From positions 6,302-11,476 of the forward strand of contig DCST01000031.1 of NCBI GenBank assembly GCA_002325765.1: DNA of 5,175 bases, given 5' to 3'. Of the stretch, positions 1 through 5,175 are shown in pieces. Position 1 is the first letter of the stretch. Each line of letters begins with the position of its first letter. Source of the stretch: a bacterium UBA1459. GTDB lineage: Bacteria > Pseudomonadota > Alphaproteobacteria > CAJXXZ01 > UBA1459. A program made the position numbers and the translations under genes. The notes beneath the pieces were generated by a model that saw only the letters and a program-made list of their open reading frames with translations, did not search any database and was not told the origin of the DNA.

Positions 1-1469
1 ACATTGACTCTTGTTAGATCTATATTCTTTTTGATCTCCTGTAAAGGTTTTTTATACTCTTCTAAGATAGGTTGTAATTTTTTTATTTCATTTAATATCT
101 GATCTTTAATGTCAAATTTTTCAGATAAAAATGGAGTATTAGATATAGGTCTTGTTTTAAAAAATGATTGTATATCAAATGGTTTTGATATTTCTGATTT
201 ATGTTTTGGTTGTTTAGTAAAATTTGATTTTATTTTTGATTTTATTTTTTTTTTAACTTTGTTATAAGTATCTTCTATAATACTTGTAGTTTTTGTTTGA
301 GCAATAGTTTTAATTCCTTCTATATCTTGTATTTTTTTATTATCTAAGATAATTTTTGGATCTTTAGCTATATCAAGTCCTAACTTAATAAGATCTGGTA
401 ACTGTTTTAACTGCTGCTCCTTTGAATCTTTTGGTCCTTTATTAGGTTCTGATGAGAATAGGCGGCTCAACATGTTTTTCATCGAGTAAAGTCCGGATAT
501 AGCACTTATTGCTGCATTATTATCTAAATTGTTTGTTATTATTGATCCTATTATTTGACTAAAATTTTCTGTACTTTTTGTAGAGTATAATGAAAAATAA
601 TATTTTTCCTTATAATAACCAAGAGTCATTTGTTCTTTATGAGATAATGCGCAAGAGAAAATATGACATAAAAATAATCCCATGTTTATATAATCTTTAC
701 TATGCTTAGAATGTTTATATAATTTATTTATTTCTTTTGATAAATCTGATGTTAGATTTATTTTTGTAATATTCGTAATTACTTCCTGATTTTCATCTTT
801 TTGCGCCAATTCTATAATTTTTTCTAAACATTCAAGTAAAAACTCCGCATTAGATTGTGATTTATCTTTCATTACATTTGCATGATTATATCCATATTGT
901 ATTAATACATCAAATGCTTTTTTTTGATCTGCATTTAATTGATCTGTAAAGAATTCATATATCGATTTACTTTTATATTTCTCCTTATCTGTAATAATTT
1001 TATCTCTTATTTCATCGTGTTCTAGTTTAGATGGTTCATGCATAATCTTATATATATCTGCAATTAATTTTATTCCATCACTAGTGTTATTATTAAACAA
1101 CTGATGAAATTTTTTTTCTTTTGCAAAGGTATCATTATCTGTATATATTTTTTTAAATTTATTTTCTTTTTCAATGCCAGATGTAACTAATTCACATATA
1201 TCTATATATTTATTTAATGCTAGTAAACAAGGAAATATTTCATATTGTGCTCCACCATCTTTTATATATTGTGTTACACTTTTTATAGTATCTGGTATTT
1301 TACTAGGATCTTTTAATAACTCTTGAGTGACCTCAGGTCTAACTTGGTATTTATTAAATAAGTTTGTTGATATTAGATCTTCTAATTGTAAAAAAATAGA
1401 AAAAGAAAGTTGCTGTATTTGTGTTAAAGCTAATGAATCTATGTTTTTTTCTAAAGTAGTTAAGAACAT
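1..1469 (-). CDS. Large helical protein of unknown function, C-terminus cut by window edge
   Basis: I do not recognise this protein. The minus-strand frame is open from an ATG at 1469 to the left edge, giving 489 full codons without a stop; the C-terminus lies outside. An in-frame TAA directly upstream (1475-1473) makes this ATG the first possible start, 8 nt after the transporter stop, with no Shine-Dalgarno sequence. The translation is rich in Lys, Ile, Asn and Asp and appears mostly alpha-helical. It has no signal peptide and no clear membrane span; residues 261-275 are only weakly hydrophobic. A strongly basic stretch (about 404-425, with VKKK and a doubled KIKS) is followed by a linker with several Pro and Phe, then a Lys/Glu-rich helix (about 454-484) that could form a coiled coil. 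The gene probably shares a transcript with the transporter. A cytoplasmic structural protein or a secreted effector are both possible; neither is shown. Confidence refers to the gene being real. Confidence 0.85.
   Translation of the reverse strand, partial: MFLTTLEKNIDSLALTQIQQLSFSIFLQLEDLISTNLFNKYQVRPEVTQELLKDPSKIPDTIKSVTQYIKDGGAQYEIFPCLLALNKYIDICELVTSGIEKENKFKKIYTDNDTFAKEKKFHQLFNNNTSDGIKLIADIYKIMHEPSKLEHDEIRDKIITDKEKYKSKSIYEFFTDQLNADQKKAFDVLIQYGYNHANVMKDKSQSNAEFLLECLEKIIELAQKDENQEVITNITKINLTSDLSKEINKLYKHSKHSKDYINMGLFLCHIFSCALSHKEQMTLGYYKEKYYFSLYSTKSTENFSQIIGSIITNNLDNNAAISAISGLYSMKNMLSRLFSSEPNKGPKDSKEQQLKQLPDLIKLGLDIAKDPKIILDNKKIQDIEGIKTIAQTKTTSIIEDTYNKVKKKIKSKIKSNFTKQPKHKSEISKPFDIQSFFKTRPISNTPFLSEKFDIKDQILNEIKKLQPILEEYKKPLQEIKKNIDLTRVN
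223..246. repeat. Two tandem copies of a 12-bp unit inside the left-edge gene
   Basis: The unit tttgattttatt occurs at 223-234 and again immediately at 235-246. On the minus strand it encodes the doubled KIKS motif (about residues 408-415) within the basic segment. It keeps the reading frame, so it looks like a small in-frame duplication. In such AT-rich sequence, chance or replication slippage is sufficient explanation. Confidence 0.6.
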
Positions 1470-1477
1470 ACTTTATT

Positions 1478-3229
1478 TTACTTATTATTTTCTTCTTTTG
1501 GTATTAATGTTGACAAAATAAGTACTGAAAATAGCCAAATTAATGCAATTGCAAAGACAACTATAAACATACTTATCGCTAACAATTTAGATTGAAATGA
1601 TAAACCAAATCCATTCATAACAATAAATAATCCAAAAGCAACAAAGCTTTTACCTAGTCTACCAAATAAACCTTCTGCATTTTTTATATTAAGTTGATCT
1701 GTAAGATTTTGTAATCCAATAAGAAATTCTTTTGTTAGATCAAAAGTACCATATTTTGCTGCTTTAAATAAACTAATAATAAAAATACCAGAATATACAG
1801 ATAATGAAACACCAGTATACCCAAAGACACTGAGACTTGGAAAGACAACTGGAGAGAATAATAAAATACTACCAATAACTACAATTACTGGTGTTACAGC
1901 AGCTCCACCTAACCATGGTAAATATTTGATCACAAAATTACCAGACATTGCAAAGATCATTGATATTCGAGATTGTACAATAAAGTATGTAGAGTTTAGT
2001 ATATTATACGTAACAGTTGATGATTCACCTATTGCTGTTGTTGCTACTGAATATTCTTTCATTTTACTTTTGAAGAATTGCTCCATTGCAACGCTACAAA
2101 TACCATATTGTACTGTTAATAATGCAAGTAATAATAACTTAGGTTTATTTGTAATCATATCTATAATACCATCTTTAGAGATCTCTCCTTTCTTTTTCTT
2201 TTCTCCTGCTTGAGGATGACCAGGATCTTCATTATTATTAAAAAAGTAGTAATTTGTATACAATAATACAACTGATGCAACTAAAACAACTATAGTAGCG
2301 TAGAAAACTAGAGAATCTAATTGTGTTTTTGCAATTAAAGATTTAACTGCATCATTATCCATTTTTAGATTATGAAGTTTGGCAAAATTTTCTCCTATAT
2401 TTCTTGCAGCAAGTTTAACAAATGATCCAAGTATTTTACTAATATGCCCAGATAATAATGATGCAAATTGACAAACAGTTAATATAACTGGATATTGAGA
2501 TTTTCTCTCTTCTGATGTAGAAACAAATCTATTTGCTACTTGCCAGAAAAAGACTAAAGTAACTGATACTGCCCATGTTTCTGCTAAAATATAATATAAT
2601 ATTCTAGGCCATATAGATAAGCTATCCATAATACCGTGACCAAGCGATGTTTTTGTTTTCCATAAAGCAATGGTTTCTGCAGAAGGTGTAATCATTGGCT
2701 CTATATTAAATAATACAAATCCGAAAACAGTAAAGTATGCAACAATAGGCATCACACCATAATATGCTAATTGAGAAAATGGTACTAATTTTGTGATTTT
2801 ATTATATAAAAATTGATAACCTAAAGCAAAAAAGAATACACATACTTTGGCAACTACAGCTCCCTCTGATCCAATAGATCCAATTACTAATGCATCTTTC
2901 ATTTGTCTTGCAAATGTATAAATAAATATAATAATACCATACATAATTGCAAGTGGTATAAAAGTTCTCCATGAAGATCTTTTAACATTGCATAAATACT
3001 CTCTAAAGGTAGCAATAATACCTATCCAAGCTATGGTTTCAATAAACCACATAAGTAGGTTTTTATATAAATCACCAACAAATTCAATCTTATTACTAAT
3101 TATAGTAGGAGAGATGAATAGTATACCTAAAATTACTAATGAAAATAAAAGCAAGGCCATTCTAGATGGGCTAGTTAGAATATTTTTAAGTTCCATATCT
3201 ATAATTATATCATATAACTTAAATTGCAT
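1478..3229 (-). CDS. tlc: NTT-family nucleotide transporter (ADP/ATP translocase, Tlc type)
   Basis: This is an inner-membrane carrier that, by family, exchanges host ATP for ADP or imports nucleotides. At 583 residues it is longer than the roughly 500 of Rickettsia Tlc. The family core starts near residue 90: FIPLAIMYG, then RQMKDALVIGSIG (105-120), an AETW motif (216-219), FFWQVANRF (227-235), a basic cytosolic loop (342-352), an MEQFFKSKMKEY segment (382-393), FDLTKE (496-501) and GRLGKS (523-528). K111, E217, E383 and K527 align by motif with the charged residues known to matter in plant NTTs. Two features are odd. About 55 extra N-terminal residues hold two hydrophobic segments (24-43 and 55-75). 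The family YIPLD...KVKG signature is degenerate here (LIGLQ, 503-507). Substrate is therefore uncertain. Met12 (ATG at 3196) is an alternative start, with TATAAT at 3209-3204 just before it. The gene is less AT-rich than its neighbours. Confidence 0.93.
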   Translation of the reverse strand: MQFKLYDIIIDMELKNILTSPSRMALLLFSLVILGILFISPTIISNKIEFVGDLYKNLLMWFIETIAWIGIIATFREYLCNVKRSSWRTFIPLAIMYGIIIFIYTFARQMKDALVIGSIGSEGAVVAKVCVFFFALGYQFLYNKITKLVPFSQLAYYGVMPIVAYFTVFGFVLFNIEPMITPSAETIALWKTKTSLGHGIMDSLSIWPRILYYILAETWAVSVTLVFFWQVANRFVSTSEERKSQYPVILTVCQFASLLSGHISKILGSFVKLAARNIGENFAKLHNLKMDNDAVKSLIAKTQLDSLVFYATIVVLVASVVLLYTNYYFFNNNEDPGHPQAGEKKKKGEISKDGIIDMITNKPKLLLLALLTVQYGICSVAMEQFFKSKMKEYSVATTAIGESSTVTYNILNSTYFIVQSRISMIFAMSGNFVIKYLPWLGGAAVTPVIVVIGSILLFSPVVFPSLSVFGYTGVSLSVYSGIFIISLFKAAKYGTFDLTKEFLIGLQNLTDQLNIKNAEGLFGRLGKSFVAFGLFIVMNGFGLSFQSKLLAISMFIVVFAIALIWLFSVLILSTLIPKEENNK

Positions 3230-3231
3230 TT

Positions 3232-3270
3232 TTAATATAATGATTTAGCAATTTTATAATCTTATATTAA
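3232..3270. repeat. Inverted repeat in the exonuclease-transporter gap
   Basis: Perfect 9-bp arms (ttaatataa at 3232-3240, ttatattaa at 3262-3270) continue inward, after one bulged base, as GATT/AATC (3242-3245 and 3258-3261). This gives a 13-bp stem with a 12-nt loop that fills nearly all of the 44-nt gap. There is no U-tract after it on the minus strand, and the stem is almost all A/T, so it is not a convincing intrinsic terminator. It could be an operator or a weak mRNA stem just before the transporter start. In sequence with so little GC it could also be chance. Confidence 0.4.
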
Positions 3271-3273
3271 TAA

Positions 3274-4050
3274 TTATAAAAAATAACTTCTATATATATC
3301 TTCAAAGTTAGATATTAAATCTTTAGAAATATACTTCATTGGAACTGATGTATAAATTGTAGTAAGTTTTAACTGAGTATTATAATCACTAAAATCATAT
3401 TTAGGAAAATTTATTTGCCATTTATCTTGATCTATATTAAGTATTTTTACTGCTGTTTTTGGCCCAACGTTTTTTATGCCAGTAATATTATCACAAGCAT
3501 CTCCGCATAATGCTAAAAATTGAGCAAACTGATATGGATATACTTGATATTTTTCATAGCAATAATTTTCATCATAATATATTTTTTTAAATGGATTATA
3601 TATTTCAACATCAGATTTAATAAGTTGTATAAGATCCTTATCTGCTGTATAAAGTATTTTATGCATATTGGGAGCATAAGTATAACTACCAATTAAATCA
3701 TCTGCTTCGTAAATATCAGAGTAATCAACATTAAAGTTAATACTTTCTAGAAATTCAATAAGCATAGAAGCTTGTAAATATAAATTTGGATCTAAGCTAG
3801 ATCTATTACTTTTATAGTTTATATCTATTTGTTTTCTAAAATTATTTGAGCATTTATCAAAAATACAAATAACAACACCTTTTTTATGCAATTTATTAAC
3901 AATTTTTAATACAGGTAAAATTCCATTAATATTTATACCATCTCTACTCAAAATTTCAGGTGATGCAAAGAAATATTTTATCAATAGTAAATTAGTATCT
4001 AAAAGATATAAAATACTTTTTCTATTATTTTGAGAACTTTTCTGAGACAT
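3274..4050 (-). CDS. Stand-alone 5'-3' exonuclease (PolA N-terminal/FEN-type domain)
   Basis: A 258-residue flap-type nuclease corresponding to the 5'-3' exonuclease domain of DNA polymerase I, which removes RNA primers and flaps from DNA. Metal-binding and catalytic positions are all visible: D18 (LLDTN), FD at 64-65, R72, YKSNR (79-83), EADD (115-118), DKD (137-139) and GDACDN (183-188) with D184 and D187. The helix-hairpin region GIKNVGPKTA (191-200) follows. The usual Asp-Gly of the first motif is Asp-Thr, and the usual Tyr-Arg is Ile-Lys (IKYFF), both modest changes. The frame ends soon after the domain, so no 3'-5' exonuclease or polymerase domain is attached; the polymerase may be a separate gene elsewhere or absent. 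The start overlaps the upstream gene by 26 nt, suggesting translational coupling. An AGGA lies 14 nt before the ATG, too far for a standard ribosome binding site. An active enzyme is likely. Confidence 0.92.
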   Translation of the reverse strand: MSQKSSQNNRKSILYLLDTNLLLIKYFFASPEILSRDGININGILPVLKIVNKLHKKGVVICIFDKCSNNFRKQIDINYKSNRSSLDPNLYLQASMLIEFLESINFNVDYSDIYEADDLIGSYTYAPNMHKILYTADKDLIQLIKSDVEIYNPFKKIYYDENYCYEKYQVYPYQFAQFLALCGDACDNITGIKNVGPKTAVKILNIDQDKWQINFPKYDFSDYNTQLKLTTIYTSVPMKYISKDLISNFEDIYRSYFL

Positions 4051-4423
4051 ATTTAATAATTGTTTCCTGTATAATAGATTGTATAAGTTTATCTGTAATA
4101 CCTTCCTGTACTTTTATAATAATATTATTTTTAAGATTATCATCATTTATAATCATATTATAAAATCTTATCATAATTTCTTGCTGTAATTTTTCAGTAA
4201 AAATCTTATCAAAAACACTTGCATTGTTATTTTCAAACATTTGTATTATCATTTTTGATATACTATTTTCAATAATATTATTAATTTCACTAATATGATT
4301 ATTTAACCAATAATTTATAGTTGTTTCAACAAAAGAGTCCGATTTATTTTCTTCTATTTTACTTGGTTCTGTATATATGTCATCATTTCTTAATGAAGAC
4401 AAAAGATTATTGATATCATTCAT
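4025..4423 (-). CDS. Small helical protein, possibly PopZ/DUF2497-like
   Basis: A 132-residue protein rich in Asn, Ile and Glu with no membrane segment. A short N-terminal helix (INNLLSSLRNDD, 4-15) is followed by an acidic, likely disordered linker (16-30) and then helices from about 31 to the end. The N-terminal helix recalls the EEILASIRRII type of start in alphaproteobacterial DUF2497/PopZ proteins. The segment with NYWLNNHISEINNII (37-51) recalls their C-terminal WLDxNLPxLVExIV motif. Unlike typical PopZ, about 75 residues follow that motif. PopZ is a polar scaffold protein; this assignment is inference from motif resemblance only and could be wrong. It is the first gene of the minus-strand block, overlaps the exonuclease gene by 26 nt, and its ATG interlocks with that of the divergent gene. 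No Shine-Dalgarno sequence is visible. Confidence is for a real gene; the PopZ link is about 0.3. Confidence 0.8.
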   Translation of the reverse strand: MNDINNLLSSLRNDDIYTEPSKIEENKSDSFVETTINYWLNNHISEINNIIENSISKMIIQMFENNNASVFDKIFTEKLQQEIMIRFYNMIINDDNLKNNIIIKVQEGITDKLIQSIIQETIIKYVSEKFSK

Positions 4424-5175
4424 GAAATTAATTTATCATCTTTTATATCTCATTATTAAATTTATTGCAAGAAAGTTATTCTATAAATATAAAATGTATA
4501 ATAATTACTTTTTAAAATCTAATATAGATGTAAAACAATTTAAGAACATACAATATAACTCAGTTACTTTAATAAATAAAAAAATAAATCCTGACAATAA
4601 AATATATCTTTTTGAATTATCTAATGAGAAATTATTATATATCAATCATTTTAAAAATATTTATTTTATAGGTTTTGTTGATAAAAATCAACATAGAGTT
4701 ACTACTTATAGATCAGATGTTATATCAATTGATATAAAAGACTGTAAATATCAATATCATGATAATAAATATCTTTTTTCCTCTGATAATGATTATTTAT
4801 TTTCTTTTGATGATCAGAATTTACAGGTAAATGTACACAAAGGTAATCAAATTATACCATTACCTTTGTATCATTATCCCTCAACTATAAAACTCAATAG
4901 TAGTATTTCATATTCTTTAATTCTTGCTTGTATATTTTTTATTATATTATCAATATGTTGTATTATAATAAAGAGTTTTTTCAAATCAACTGATAATATT
5001 GCCATTAAATTTATAAAAGAAAATGATGAATATTATTACACATATAATATTTTTAGTATCATAAATATTTTTATGATATTATTTCTTAGTATATCATTTA
5101 TATTTTGTTTAAAAATACTTGAGCAATTAAACAGCACTAATATTTATACTTATATTTTTGGATCTATTATTTCAA
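4422..5175 (+). CDS. Unknown membrane protein, C-terminus cut by window edge
   Basis: I do not recognise this protein. The plus-strand frame stays open to the right edge, 251 codons from this ATG. A hydrophobic, basic N-terminus (1-24, MKLIYHLLYLII then KFIARKLFYKYK) could be a signal anchor or amphipathic helix. A polar, Tyr/Asn/Asp-rich region follows (about 25-160) and may be a beta-rich soluble domain. Two strong membrane spans lie at about 163-187 and 211-233, and a third may begin near 241. The start is uncertain: in-frame ATGs also occur at 4377 (47-nt overlap with the divergent gene) and at 4494 (loses the hydrophobic N-terminus but leaves room for promoters). I chose 4422 because it keeps the N-terminal segment with minimal overlap. 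No Shine-Dalgarno sequence helps, as elsewhere here. It is one of the most AT-rich parts of the window. An envelope protein is likely; its function is unknown. Confidence 0.75.
   Translation, partial: MKLIYHLLYLIIKFIARKLFYKYKMYNNYFLKSNIDVKQFKNIQYNSVTLINKKINPDNKIYLFELSNEKLLYINHFKNIYFIGFVDKNQHRVTTYRSDVISIDIKDCKYQYHDNKYLFSSDNDYLFSFDDQNLQVNVHKGNQIIPLPLYHYPSTIKLNSSISYSLILACIFFIILSICCIIIKSFFKSTDNIAIKFIKENDEYYYTYNIFSIINIFMILFLSISFIFCLKILEQLNSTNIYTYIFGSIIS
4442..4470 (-). promoter_or_regulatory. Candidate sigma70 promoter for the minus-strand block
   Basis: Reading the minus strand, TTGCAA (4470-4465) is followed after exactly 17 bases by TATAAA (4447-4442). Transcription would start near 4435, leaving a leader of about a dozen bases before the ATG at 4423. 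Position and spacing fit well, but AT-rich DNA gives many such matches. If real, it lies inside the 5' end of the divergent plus-strand gene when that gene starts at 4422. Confidence 0.35.

Noticed and set aside
1327..1521. Plus-strand open frame of 64 codons
   Set aside because: It lies antisense across the end of the transporter and the start of the left-edge gene, with no family resemblance; a chance frame.
1926..2213. Plus-strand open frame of 95 codons
   Set aside because: Fully antisense to the well-supported transporter gene.
2988..3248. Plus-strand open frame of 86 codons
   Set aside because: Antisense to the transporter N-terminus; its hydrophobicity mirrors the membrane helices on the other strand.
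3232..3270. Inverted repeat as an intrinsic terminator
   Set aside because: The stem is nearly all A/T and no U-tract follows on either strand.
4377..4421. Upstream in-frame ATG at 4377 as the start of the plus-strand membrane protein
   Set aside because: It would overlap the divergent coding sequence by 47 nt and places polar residues before the hydrophobic N-terminus; possible but less likely.
1..5175. CRISPR arrays, tRNA or rRNA genes, IS elements
   Set aside because: No spaced direct repeats, cloverleaf-like GC stems, transposase-like frames or terminal repeats were seen.

Overview
The window is very AT-rich, densely packed and uses the standard code (no UGA read as Trp was needed). It looks like the genome of an obligate intracellular bacterium. 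The strongest clue is a nucleotide transporter of the NTT (Tlc, ADP/ATP translocase) family. That family is typical of Rickettsiales, Holosporales, Chlamydiae, Dependentiae and plastids, and is used to draw nucleotides from a host. A tentative PopZ/DUF2497-like protein would favour an alphaproteobacterial endosymbiont (Rickettsiales or Holosporales type), but taxonomy cannot be fixed from this window.

Layout: four genes lie head-to-tail on the minus strand, reading from about 4423 down to the left edge. They are a small helical protein with PopZ-like traits (4025-4423), a stand-alone 5'-3' exonuclease of the PolA N-terminal (FEN) type (3274-4050), the NTT transporter (1478-3229) and a large helical protein of unknown function cut by the left edge (1-1469). 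The junctions are a 26-nt overlap, a 44-nt gap and an 8-nt gap, so a single operon is plausible. A sigma70-like promoter candidate sits just upstream of the first gene. A fifth gene, an unknown membrane protein on the plus strand, diverges from this block and runs off the right edge. Its most likely ATG interlocks with the start codon of the PopZ-like gene in the palindrome CATG (4421-4424).

The two recognisable functions are energy or nucleotide import from the host and removal of RNA primers or flaps in DNA replication and repair. They need not be functionally linked; in reduced genomes such neighbours often just share transcription. The most unusual points are two extra N-terminal membrane segments and a degenerate signature motif in the transporter, an exonuclease with no polymerase domain, the interlocked divergent start codons, and two uncharacterised proteins at the edges. 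There is no tRNA, rRNA, IS element, CRISPR array or convincing intrinsic terminator, and no stretch over 300 bases lacks a gene.
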